Of a DNA stretch of 64,000 nt, positions 50,915-64,000 are shown piece after piece. Position 1 is the first letter of the stretch, and every line of letters starts with the position of its first letter. A program made the position numbers and the translations under genes. The notes under the pieces were generated by a model. That model made no database searches, had not been told where the DNA came from, and worked only from the letters and a program-made list of their open reading frames with translations. This DNA comes from an uncultured Pelagibacteraceae bacterium (GTDB lineage Bacteria > Pseudomonadota > Alphaproteobacteria > Pelagibacterales > Pelagibacteraceae): contig CACKHN010000006.1 in assembly GCA_902599995.1 (NCBI GenBank), forward strand, positions 1 through 64,000, in the 5' to 3' direction.

Positions 50915-51997
50915 TTAATTTAATATTCTTTTTACAGTATTCATAAATTTTAAATTTTCATTCTTAGACCCTATTGTTAATCTTAATTTATTTTTGATGC
51001 CATAGCCATCCCTCGTTAATCTTAAGATAACACCTTTTTGTTTCAATTTTTCATATAAATATTTTGCTGATATTTTACAGTTATCAAAATTCAAAAATAA
51101 AAAATTTGCTGAAATTTTATTTGATGAAATATTATAAATCTCAAGGAATTTTTTTAACTTTTTGGCATAAAATAAATTGTGCTTAACAGATCTACTTATA
51201 AATTTTGTATCTTTTAGCGACGCAATGGCTGCCAGTTGTGCTACACCATTTACATTAAATGGTGGCTTAATCACATTTAAAGCATCTATTATTTTTTTTG
51301 ATCCATATCCCCAACCTACTCTTAAAGAAGCTAATCCAAACATTTTTGAAAATGTTCTCAAGATAAAAACATTATCTTTATTTCTAAATAAATCTAAACC
51401 TGAAGTGTAATCATTATTTTTCATATATTCTGAATACGCATCATCAACCACAAGTAAAATATTTTTATTCAATTTATTCCTTAGTTCTAATATTTCTTTT
51501 TTAGTCAAATAAGTTGCGGTTGGATTATTTGGGTTAGCTATAAACACTATTTTAGTTTTTCTTGTAATTTTTTTTAAAATCTCTCTTATTGAAATTTTAA
51601 AATTTAACTCTTTAGCAAATAAGACTTTGGCACCAACAATTTTTGCATAAATTCTGTACATCAAAAAACTATATTCTGGAACTACTACCTCATCTTTTGG
51701 ATTTAAATATAATTGACACAACATTTGAATTACCTCATCAGATCCTGCGCCACAAATAATTTTGTTTAAATCACACTTATATTTTTTGGAAATTGCTATT
51801 TTCAAATCTCGTGACTTTCCATCAGGGTATTTGTCTAAATTCATTTTATTATTTGATATAAATTTCTTTGCCATTGGGCTCATACCAAGTGCAGACTCAT
51901 TAGCTGATAGTTTTATTACTTTTTTAAGCTTTTTGACCTTTGACTTGCCAGGTTTATAAGCTTCAATCTTAAATTTTTTAAATTTTGGAGTAACCAT
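50915..51997 (-). CDS. hisC: Histidinol-phosphate aminotransferase
   Basis: ANPNNPTATYLTKKEI; RTFSKMFGLASLRVGWGYG. Confidence 0.92.
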   Translation of the reverse strand: MVTPKFKKFKIEAYKPGKSKVKKLKKVIKLSANESALGMSPMAKKFISNNKMNLDKYPDGKSRDLKIAISKKYKCDLNKIICGAGSDEVIQMLCQLYLNPKDEVVVPEYSFLMYRIYAKIVGAKVLFAKELNFKISIREILKKITRKTKIVFIANPNNPTATYLTKKEILELRNKLNKNILLVVDDAYSEYMKNNDYTSGLDLFRNKDNVFILRTFSKMFGLASLRVGWGYGSKKIIDALNVIKPPFNVNGVAQLAAIASLKDTKFISRSVKHNLFYAKKLKKFLEIYNISSNKISANFLFLNFDNCKISAKYLYEKLKQKGVILRLTRDGYGIKNKLRLTIGSKNENLKFMNTVKRILN

Positions 51998-52103
51998 TTT
52001 TTTAATTTTATGAGCTCTTTATAGATAAAATTACAAATTTTTGTAGAGAATAAAACGATTTTAAAAAAATTGACATAATAAATAAGTTCTAGTACAAAAA
52101 TTA

Positions 52104-52152
52104 TGCGCTGATTTAACTGAATTGCGAGCGCTTAAAAAAAACCGCTAAAATA
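52104..52152 (+). promoter_or_regulatory. SAM-II riboswitch
   Basis: tGCGCTGATTTAACTGAATTGCGAGCGCttaaaaaaaaccGCTAAAA closely follows the SAM-II consensus (environmental metX example); P1 GCGCT 52105-52109 / AGCGC 52127-52131; 36 bp upstream of metX. Confidence 0.93.
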
Positions 52153-52161
52153 GTTTTTTTT
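52134..52161 (+). terminator. Candidate expression-platform hairpin: A8C / GT8 around the riboswitch 3' strand
   Basis: AAAAAAAAC (52134-52142) CGCTAAAATA GTTTTTTTT (52153-52161), perfect 9-bp inverted repeat. Confidence 0.4.
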
Positions 52162-52187
52162 CTCACAATTCATATATTAGCTTTTTT

Positions 52188-53306
52188 ATGAATACTGAGA
52201 ATAATATTAAAACCCTGATTGTAAAAAAACCTTTAAAGTTAGATTGTGGAAAAACTATTAATGAATTTCCAATAGCATACGAAACTTATGGTTCGTTAAA
52301 TGAAAAAAAAGATAATGCTATTTTGGTTTTTCACGCGCTAACTGGAGATCAATTTGTAACCGGGCTAAATCCTGTAACAAAGAAAGATGGTTGGTGGTCT
52401 TATGCAGTTGGTCCTGGTAAAGCAATTGATACCAAAAAATACTTTGTTATTTGTGCAAATGTAATGGGTGGGTGTATGGGCTCTTTTGGACCAAGCCATG
52501 AAGATCCTAAAACTGGGACTGCTTTTGGTACAAATTTTCCAGTTATAACTATTAATGATATTGTTAATGCACAATACAACTTGCTTGACCATTTTGGTAT
52601 AGATAAACTTTTTTCGATCGCAGGCGGTTCGATGGGTGGTATGCAGGTACTTCAATTTATTAGTAATTTTCCTGATAAAGCTAAAACTGTTATCCCAATT
52701 GCGTGCACATCTAGTCACTCTGCACAAAATATTGCATTTAATGAATTAGGAAGACAGGCAATAGCTGCTGATAGTAATTGGAAAGATGGAAATTACGCCT
52801 ATGAAAAAACAATCCCAAATAAGGGTTTGGCTGTTGCAAGAATGGCTGCGCATATAACTTATCTTTCAAAAAAAGGTCTCCAAGAAAAATTTGGAAGAAA
52901 ACTTCAAGAGCGAGAGGATTTGAAATTTGGTTTTGATGCAGATTTTCAGATAGAAAGTTATTTAAGATATCAAGGTTCTGTCTTTGTCGATAGATTCGAT
53001 GCAAATAGTTATCTTTATATCACAAGAGCAATGGATTATTTTGACTTAGCAAAGCAATTCAAAGGTAATTTAGCTGATGCGTTTAGGGCTACAAAAGCAA
53101 AGTTTTTTATAATATCTTTCACATCAGACTGGCTTTATCCAACTCAAGAAAACAAGGATATTGTAATTGCCTTAAATTCTATTGGTGCAGATGTTAGATT
53201 TGTTGAAATAGAATCTGACAAAGGTCACGACTCCTTTCTATTAGATGTTCCAGACTTTTTAAGTGCACTAAAAAACTTTTTAGATAAATCTTATATAGAA
53301 AATTAA
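52188..53306 (+). CDS. metX: Homoserine O-acetyltransferase
   Basis: VFHALTGDQFV; AGGSMGGMQVLQF; SDKGHDSFLLD. Confidence 0.95.
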   Translation: MNTENNIKTLIVKKPLKLDCGKTINEFPIAYETYGSLNEKKDNAILVFHALTGDQFVTGLNPVTKKDGWWSYAVGPGKAIDTKKYFVICANVMGGCMGSFGPSHEDPKTGTAFGTNFPVITINDIVNAQYNLLDHFGIDKLFSIAGGSMGGMQVLQFISNFPDKAKTVIPIACTSSHSAQNIAFNELGRQAIAADSNWKDGNYAYEKTIPNKGLAVARMAAHITYLSKKGLQEKFGRKLQEREDLKFGFDADFQIESYLRYQGSVFVDRFDANSYLYITRAMDYFDLAKQFKGNLADAFRATKAKFFIISFTSDWLYPTQENKDIVIALNSIGADVRFVEIESDKGHDSFLLDVPDFLSALKNFLDKSYIEN

Positions 53307-53308
53307 TT

Positions 53309-53905
53309 ATGAAAAACGAATTTCAAGTAATAGCTAAATTAATAGAAAGGGAAAAAAAAGTATTAGATGTTGGTTGTGGAGATGGAATTTTAATGAATTT
53401 TTTAAAGAACAACAAAAAAACTAATATAAGAGGACTAGAAATATCTAAAAGCAAAGTGCAAGAGTGCATTGCAAAAGGATTAACAGTAATTGAAGGAAAT
53501 GCAGAAAAAGATTTAAAACAATTCCCAGACAAATCCTTCGACTATGTTGTTCTTAGTCAAACTCTTCAAGCTTTTTTAAATCCCGAGCTAGTCATAAACG
53601 AACTTTTAAGGGTTGGAAAAAAAGCGATTGTAACTATTCCAAACTTTGGTTACTGGAGAATAAGATTACATTTACTTTTAAAAGGAACAATGCCAATTAC
53701 TAAAACATTACCAGACGAGTGGTACAATACTCCTAATATTCACATGTGTTCAATCAAAGATTTTTTTCACTTTGTAAAGTCAAGAGATATTAAAATCTTT
53801 AAATCACTAGCTATAAACAATCAGAATGTGTCAATAATAAATAACAAAAATTTAGTAATAAAAAATTTTATTGCAGATCTTGGAATATTTTTAATTGAAA
53901 AATAA
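53309..53905 (+). CDS. metW: Methionine biosynthesis protein MetW
   Basis: VLDVGCGDGILMNFL; LSQTLQAFLNPELVINELLRVGKKAIVTIPNFGYW. Confidence 0.93.
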   Translation: MKNEFQVIAKLIEREKKVLDVGCGDGILMNFLKNNKKTNIRGLEISKSKVQECIAKGLTVIEGNAEKDLKQFPDKSFDYVVLSQTLQAFLNPELVINELLRVGKKAIVTIPNFGYWRIRLHLLLKGTMPITKTLPDEWYNTPNIHMCSIKDFFHFVKSRDIKIFKSLAINNQNVSIINNKNLVIKNFIADLGIFLIEK

Positions 53906-53906
53906 A

Positions 53907-54626
53907 ATGAAAGTAGAAATAATTTCATGTCTCCAAGATAATTATAGTTATTTAATTATCGATCAGACTAATAATTTAGCATGTATTGTTGACCCAAGCG
54001 AAGCCAGTCCAATAATTAGTTATTTAAAAAATAAAAACATTAAACTGAAATATATTTTGAATACTCATCATCATTTTGATCATATTGGAGGGAATAAAGA
54101 ATTAAAAAAAAAATATAATAGTATTGTTGTTGGTTTTAAACATGACTCAGAAAGAATTCCAGAAATTGATATCTGTCTAGAAAATAATGAGATATGGAAA
54201 AGTGATAATTTTGAGGCCAAAATAATTCATGTTCCAGGTCATACAAAGGGTCATATTTGTTTTCATTTTTTTAAAGAAAAATTACTCTTTACTGGGGATA
54301 CCCTTTTTTCACTTGGATGTGGAAGAATTTTTGAGGGCACCTATGAACAAATGTTTAATTCTTTAAGCAAGATTAAAGCAATGCCTCTAGATACTCAAAT
54401 TTATTGTGGTCACGAATATACTATTAATAATTCAAAATTTTGCATAAAATATGACTCTGAAAATTTAAATCTAAAAAAAAAAATACGTAATATTCAAATA
54501 AAGATCAACAGCAACTTGCCTACAATTCCGTCTACACTTAAAGAAGAATTGGATTGTAATATTTTTCTGAGAGCAAATGATCTCAAAACCTTTTCAAAAC
54601 TTAGAGATTTAAAGGATAATTTCTAG
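53907..54626 (+). CDS. gloB: Hydroxyacylglutathione hydrolase
   Basis: LNTHHHFDHIGGN; FTGDTLFSLGCGRIFEGT; ATG start at 53907. Confidence 0.95.
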   Translation: MKVEIISCLQDNYSYLIIDQTNNLACIVDPSEASPIISYLKNKNIKLKYILNTHHHFDHIGGNKELKKKYNSIVVGFKHDSERIPEIDICLENNEIWKSDNFEAKIIHVPGHTKGHICFHFFKEKLLFTGDTLFSLGCGRIFEGTYEQMFNSLSKIKAMPLDTQIYCGHEYTINNSKFCIKYDSENLNLKKKIRNIQIKINSNLPTIPSTLKEELDCNIFLRANDLKTFSKLRDLKDNF

Positions 54627-54637
54627 CTAATTCGGCT

Positions 54638-54665
54638 TGACTAAAACCTAGCTACAATTATATTG
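54638..54665 (+). promoter_or_regulatory. Sigma-70-like promoter for the rplU-rpmA operon
   Basis: TTGACT (54638-54643) -16 bp- TATATT (54660-54665). Confidence 0.6.
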
Positions 54666-54691
54666 CGAATACTTAAATAAATATTCATACT

Positions 54692-55090
54692 ATGTCTTAT
54701 GCGGTAATAAAAACAGGTGGAAAACAGTATAAAGTTAAGTCTGGAGAAATTCTTAAAATAGAAAGGCTTCCAGATTCTAAACCTGAAACAAAAATTGAAT
54801 TTACTGAAATTCTAGCATATGGAGATGATAAATCTATTGAGGTTGGATCTCCTGATATAAGTGGTGCAAAAGTCGAAGCTGATTTAATTAAAAACAGTAA
54901 AAATAGAAAAATATTAATTTTTAAAAAAAGAAGACGACATAATTCAAGAAGAAAGAATGGACATCGACAAGAGTATTCTATGATAAGAATAAATAAAATT
55001 TTTTCAAAAGATGGTAAAATTTTATCTGAGGCTGAAAAAGTTTCTAAGAAGCCACAAAAAGAAGAAACTAAAGAAGCAGTAAATAAATAA
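54692..55090 (+). CDS. rplU: 50S ribosomal protein L21
   Basis: [21 protein letters not shown]. Confidence 0.97.
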   Translation: MSYAVIKTGGKQYKVKSGEILKIERLPDSKPETKIEFTEILAYGDDKSIEVGSPDISGAKVEADLIKNSKNRKILIFKKRRRHNSRRKNGHRQEYSMIRINKIFSKDGKILSEAEKVSKKPQKEETKEAVNK

Positions 55091-55103
55091 AATAAGGTAA
55101 ATT

Positions 55104-55358
55104 ATGGCAACAAAAAAAGCAGGTGGATCATCAAGAAACGGACGAGATAGTGCCGGACGAAGATTGGGTGTTAAAAAATATGGTGGTGAAACAGTCGTGC
55201 CTGGTAATATAATTGTAAGACAAAGAGGAACTAAAATTTTTCCTGGTGAGAATGTAGGTATGGGTAAGGATCATTCTATTTTCTCAGTAGTTAAAGGTAA
55301 GGTTGTATTCAAGAAATCAAAATCAGATAGAACTTTCGTTTCAGTAAAACCCAACTAA
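55104..55358 (+). CDS. rpmA: 50S ribosomal protein L27
   Basis: [28 protein letters not shown]. Confidence 0.97.
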   Translation: MATKKAGGSSRNGRDSAGRRLGVKKYGGETVVPGNIIVRQRGTKIFPGENVGMGKDHSIFSVVKGKVVFKKSKSDRTFVSVKPN

Positions 55359-55361
55359 TAG

Positions 55362-57465
<2,104 letters not shown>

Positions 57466-58716
57466 ATGATCAAATTTATGAATTTAGTTGGAAGAAAAGC
57501 AAGAAAAGCTTTTGAACAGAAAGTTGATACAGCTATCAAAAATAAAGTATTAAATAAATATGCAGAATTGTTAGCTGATGAAGAAAAATTAATACTTGAG
57601 CAAAACTTTAAAGATATAAATTATGCCAGAAAAATAGGTATTAAAAATAATTTAATAAGTAGACTGTTAATAAATGAAACTAAATTAAAAGATATTCAAA
57701 ATTCAATTATTAAGATCGCAAAATTAAAAGATCCGGTTGGAAATACTTTAGAAAAATGGAAAAGGCCTAATGGTTTGAATATTTTTAGAATATCAATACC
57801 TTTAGGAGTAATTGGAGTTATTTATGAAAGTAGGCCGAACGTTACATCGGATGTAGCTAGTCTATGCTTTAAATCTGGAAATCCAGTAATTTTAAAAGGT
57901 GGATCAGAAGCAATAAATACTAATAGGATTTTAGCAAAGATTTTTCGAAAAGCACTTAGGTTTAATAAAGTTGATGAAAACTTTGTTCAATTTATTGATA
58001 CAAAACAGAGAAAAGTGGTGGATATTATGCTATCATGTATGAAAGAATATATTGATGTAATAATTCCACGAGGTGGAAAAAATTTAGTAAAGAGAGTCCA
58101 AGATTTATCCAGTGTTCCAATCATTGGGCACCTTGAAGGACTTTGTCATACATATGTTGATAGAGATGCAAATTTAAGAATGGCAAAAAAAATTGTTTAT
58201 AATGCAAAATTAAGAAATACTAGTATTTGTGGTGCAACAGAAACTATTCTGATGCATAAAAAAATTGTGAAAGATTTTTGTAATCCAATTTTGAGTGAGC
58301 TTGAAAATAAAAGTTGCAAAATTTATGGAGATAAATTTTTAAAGAAGTATTACAATGGAAAAATATTTCCAGCTAAAGAGAAAAATTGGTCAACTGAATA
58401 TTTAGCACGTGCAGTCTCAGTAAAAACTGTAAAAAATCTAAAAGAAGCTATCCGTCATATAAACAATTATGGGACGATGCATACTGACGCAATAATTACA
58501 GATAATAAAAAGACAGCAAAAAGTTTTTTGAGAAATGTTAAAAGCTCTATTGCGATGCATAATACATCTACTCAATTTGCTGACGGTGGAGAATTTGGTT
58601 TTGGTGGGGAGGTTGGAGTTTCTACTAACACTCTGCCGCCAAGAGGACCGGTAGGATTAAATCAGTTAGTTTCGTATAAATATGAAATAACAAGTAGAGG
58701 AAAAATAAGAAAATAA
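57466..58716 (+). CDS. proA: Gamma-glutamyl phosphate reductase
   Basis: RPNGLNIFRISIPLGVIGVIYESRPNVT; GPVGLNQLVSYKY. Confidence 0.96.
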   Translation: MIKFMNLVGRKARKAFEQKVDTAIKNKVLNKYAELLADEEKLILEQNFKDINYARKIGIKNNLISRLLINETKLKDIQNSIIKIAKLKDPVGNTLEKWKRPNGLNIFRISIPLGVIGVIYESRPNVTSDVASLCFKSGNPVILKGGSEAINTNRILAKIFRKALRFNKVDENFVQFIDTKQRKVVDIMLSCMKEYIDVIIPRGGKNLVKRVQDLSSVPIIGHLEGLCHTYVDRDANLRMAKKIVYNAKLRNTSICGATETILMHKKIVKDFCNPILSELENKSCKIYGDKFLKKYYNGKIFPAKEKNWSTEYLARAVSVKTVKNLKEAIRHINNYGTMHTDAIITDNKKTAKSFLRNVKSSIAMHNTSTQFADGGEFGFGGEVGVSTNTLPPRGPVGLNQLVSYKYEITSRGKIRK

Positions 58717-58717
58717 A

Positions 58718-59239
58718 TTGAACAAAAAAAAAATAAAAATTGGCGTTCTTGGTGGTTCATTTGATCCGCCACATAAAGGACACCTAGCGATATCCAAAGA
58801 AGCTAAAAAGAAATCTGATCTAAATAATATAATTTGGGCTATAACAAAAAAAAATCCTTTTAAACCAAAAAGTGAGACCCCTGTATCTGAGAGAATAAAA
58901 AAATGTAAGCGTATAATTGGTTTAAATTCATTTATAAAAGTAAAATTTTATGAAGATATTGTTAAATCAAATAAGACTATTGATCTTATTAACTATTTAA
59001 GAAAAAACAAAAAAATAGAAATTTATTTTCTAATGGGTGCAGATAATTTAATTAATTTTCACAAATGGCATAAATCAAAATTAATTTCAAAAAAGTGCAA
59101 CATTTTAGTTTTTGATCGTCATGGCTACAAAAAAAATTCATTAAATTCAAAGACATTTAAACAGCTTAATGGAAGTGTCCTTAAATTTATTGAATTCAAA
59201 AAAGTCAACATTTCATCTTCTCAATTAAGAAAAATTTGA
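58718..59239 (+). CDS. nadD: Nicotinate-nucleotide adenylyltransferase (TTG start)
   Basis: IGVLGGSFDPPHKGHLAIS; MGADNLINFHKW; ISSSQLR. Confidence 0.95.
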   Translation: MNKKKIKIGVLGGSFDPPHKGHLAISKEAKKKSDLNNIIWAITKKNPFKPKSETPVSERIKKCKRIIGLNSFIKVKFYEDIVKSNKTIDLINYLRKNKKIEIYFLMGADNLINFHKWHKSKLISKKCNILVFDRHGYKKNSLNSKTFKQLNGSVLKFIEFKKVNISSSQLRKI

Positions 59240-59256
59240 TAGTCTTAAATTAACTA

Positions 59257-59607
59257 ATGGATAAAATTTTAGATCTTAAAGAGATTGTAATCAATACTCT
59301 CGATTTAAACAAAGCCCAAGATATTATCACTATCGACTTAAAAGATAAAAGTTCAATAGCTGATTATATGATTATTGCAAGCGGTACGTCATCAAGGCAT
59401 ATACAGTCTTTATCAGAGCAAGTTTTAGAAAAGCTTAAGAAAAATGGTGTTCCAGACTCTAAAATTGAGGGTAAGCAAAGTGGGGAGTGGAAACTAGTTG
59501 ATGGTATAGATTTAATTATTCATATTTTTCATCCTGAAAAAAGAAAATTTTATGAACTTGAAAAAATTTGGTCTGAATTTATTCCTAAAGAAAAAGTTAT
59601 TATATGA
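59257..59607 (+). CDS. rsfS: Ribosomal silencing factor RsfS
   Basis: ADYMIIASGTSSRHIQSLSEQV; DLIIHIFHPEKRKFYELEKIW. Confidence 0.95.
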   Translation: MDKILDLKEIVINTLDLNKAQDIITIDLKDKSSIADYMIIASGTSSRHIQSLSEQVLEKLKKNGVPDSKIEGKQSGEWKLVDGIDLIIHIFHPEKRKFYELEKIWSEFIPKEKVII

Positions 59608-60743
59608 AAAGCTTTAAATTATATATAGTAATTTTTTTATCAATCTTTTTTTTTAAAAATAATCTAAATGCAGCTGAAACAGATATTTATAAAAAAATTG
59701 ATCTTTTTGGTGAAGTTCTTGAAAAAATAAATAAAGAATACGTTGATGAGATAAATCAGTCTGAAAGTATGGACTCAGCGATAAATGGTCTTTTACAGTC
59801 TCTTGATCCCTATTCAGCATATATGTCGCCAAAAATTCTTAATCAAATGCAAACAGAAACAAGCGGTGAATTTGGAGGACTTGGTATTGAGGTAAGTATG
59901 GAGGCTGGTGTGGTTAAAGTAATTTCACCGATTGATGATACTCCTGCGTCTAAGGCTGGATTAAAAGCAGGAGATTACATCGTAAAAATAAATAACATTC
60001 AAGTTCAAGGAAAATCTTTAGCTGAGGCTGTGGATATGATGAGAGGTCCAGTTGGTTCTGGTATTGAATTGACCGTGAGGCGACGAGGAGAAAAAAAGGC
60101 ATTAACATTTAATATCACAAGAGAAATAATTGAAATTCAGTCAGTCAAATCCGAAATCTTAGAAAATAATATTGGATATATAAGGCTTACTTCATTCAAT
60201 GAAAATAGTAGTGACCAAATAGAAAAACAGATAAAGAAATTAAAAAAAAATGAAAATTTAAATGCATTTATCTTAGATCTAAGAAATAATCCAGGAGGAC
60301 TATTATCTCAAGCTATAACAATTTCAGACTTTTTCTTAGATAATGGAGAAATAGTATCAACAAAGAGTAGACAAAAATCTGAGAACCGTAAGTGGTTTGC
60401 TAAAAAAGGCGATATTACCGATGGAAAAACATTATTAGTTTTAATTAATTATGGTTCAGCCTCAGCCTCTGAAATTGTAGCTGGTGCATTAAAGGATCAT
60501 AAAAGAGCAATAATTGTAGGAGAGAATAGCTATGGAAAAGGATCCGTCCAATCAATTATTCCACTTAAGAATAAAGGAGCAATACGTTTAACTGTTGCAA
60601 AATATTATCTTCCATCTGGAAAGTCTATTTCTGAGGTAGGGGTCAGACCTGATATTGAAATTAATGAAGAAGGAGACGATTTTAAAATTAAGTCTGATAC
60701 CGATAATCAATTAAGCTACGCAATAAAGTTACTTAACGGATAA
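59604..60743 (+). CDS. ctpA: Carboxy-terminal processing protease (S41)
   Basis: PDZ domain; NYGSASASEIVAGALKDHKRAIIVGENSYGKGSVQ. Confidence 0.96.
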   Translation: MKSFKLYIVIFLSIFFFKNNLNAAETDIYKKIDLFGEVLEKINKEYVDEINQSESMDSAINGLLQSLDPYSAYMSPKILNQMQTETSGEFGGLGIEVSMEAGVVKVISPIDDTPASKAGLKAGDYIVKINNIQVQGKSLAEAVDMMRGPVGSGIELTVRRRGEKKALTFNITREIIEIQSVKSEILENNIGYIRLTSFNENSSDQIEKQIKKLKKNENLNAFILDLRNNPGGLLSQAITISDFFLDNGEIVSTKSRQKSENRKWFAKKGDITDGKTLLVLINYGSASASEIVAGALKDHKRAIIVGENSYGKGSVQSIIPLKNKGAIRLTVAKYYLPSGKSISEVGVRPDIEINEEGDDFKIKSDTDNQLSYAIKLLNG

Positions 60744-60744
60744 T

Positions 60745-61218
60745 ATGAATAAAAACTATAGTAACCTACCACTTAGAAGTGGAGTAGGAATAGTTGTTTT
60801 AAATCAAGAAAATAAAGTCTTTGTAGCAAAAAGAATAGATAATCCAAAAAATTTTTGGCAAATGCCTCAGGGTGGAGTGGACTCGGGTGAAGATTTTTTG
60901 AGAGCTGCTTATCGAGAACTTGAGGAAGAAACTAGCATTAAAAGCGTTAAACTTATTAAAGAACTAGATGGGATGATAACATATGAGCTTCCAGATCGTT
61001 TATTAGGAATTATTTGGAAAGGTAAATATAGAGGACAAAAACAAAAGTGGTTTCTGATGAGATTTACTGGCGAAGACAAAGAAATTAATATTAATACTCA
61101 TCATCCAGAATTCTTAGATTGGAAATGGATTGAGTTAGATCAGTTAACTAAAGTGGTTGTAGACTTTAAATTGAATGTTTACAAGGAAGTACAAGAAAAA
61201 GTTCAAAAATTAATTTAA
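60745..61218 (+). CDS. rppH: RNA pyrophosphohydrolase (Nudix)
   Basis: FWQMPQGGVDSGEDFLRAAYRELEEET. Confidence 0.94.
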   Translation: MNKNYSNLPLRSGVGIVVLNQENKVFVAKRIDNPKNFWQMPQGGVDSGEDFLRAAYRELEEETSIKSVKLIKELDGMITYELPDRLLGIIWKGKYRGQKQKWFLMRFTGEDKEININTHHPEFLDWKWIELDQLTKVVVDFKLNVYKEVQEKVQKLI

Positions 61219-61606
61219 TTGAGTGTTTTTAAAACATCGATTTTTTGATCTATTAAATATTTTGATTGGTCACTTATTTCAACCTTGACAGACTCTTCCT
61301 CTGCACGTTTTAATAAATCTTGTTTTTTAGATTTATCTATGTCGGCAATATTGAATATTGAGCTAGTTAGAATTGAAAGATTATTATTTTTAAATTCAAC
61401 AATGCCATCTTCAACATAATAATTCTCATCTCCTGATTTAGATGAAATTTTTATTATTCCGGGTTTTAAAAAAGAAATAATTGAAATATGATCTTTTAAT
61501 ATTCCCATTTCTCCCTCATAAGCAGGGATAACAACTTCTGAAACATTCTCCTTTACTAAAAAAGATTTTTCTGGATTTATAATTTCAATTTTAAATCCTT
61601 CGCTCA

Positions 61607-61607
<1 letters not shown>
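61215..61607 (-). CDS. atpC: ATP synthase epsilon subunit
   Basis: VIPAYEGEMGILKDHISIISFLKPG; follows atpD. Confidence 0.95.
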
Positions 61608-63903
<2,296 letters not shown>

Positions 63904-63909
63904 TTTTTA

Positions 63910-64000
63910 TTATGATTTAAAATTTTGTTTAAGCTCAGTAATTACTTCTACTAAAAGTTTTTCTTTATCTTCTTCGAGTTTTCCAGAACTTTGAATTGAG
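63910..64000 (-). CDS. atpA: ATP synthase alpha subunit, C-terminal end only
   Basis: Minus-strand frame ...SIQSSGKLEEDKEKLLVEVITELKQNFKS*; runs off the right edge. Confidence 0.85.
   Translation of the reverse strand, partial: SIQSSGKLEEDKEKLLVEVITELKQNFKS

Noticed and set aside
52365-53004. 120-aa and 88-aa ORFs antisense to metX
   Set aside because: Shadow ORFs in a well-supported metX frame.

Overview
The window is an AT-rich, gene-dense chromosomal segment. Gene content, synteny and composition point to a SAR11/Pelagibacterales-type alphaproteobacterium; this is inference from sequence, with no database search. Most of it is core metabolism: typA, tldD/pmbA, cfa, an oligopeptidase, hsp20, a purine permease and phosphoribosyltransferase, an RND efflux pair, ahcY-chvG-chvI, polA, regA, a polyamine cluster, pyrD, lysS, trkH, tyrA-type prephenate dehydrogenase/hisC, metX-metW, rplU-rpmA-obg-proB-proA-nadD-rsfS-ctpA-rppH and the end of the atp operon. 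The left ~2.2 kb looks accessory. It holds a NotI-like restriction endonuclease with a divergent, truncated neighbour ORF, a stand-alone methyltransferase, short tandem duplications and an overlooked 38-aa Lys-rich ORF. RNA-level highlights are a clear SAM-II riboswitch before metX, with a possible intrinsic-terminator-like expression platform, and a ROSE-like RNA-thermometer candidate before hsp20. A window-wide pattern is that most convergent gene pairs abut or overlap, six of them by exactly 4 bp (YTAA). I recognised no tRNA, rRNA, CRISPR array or transposon.
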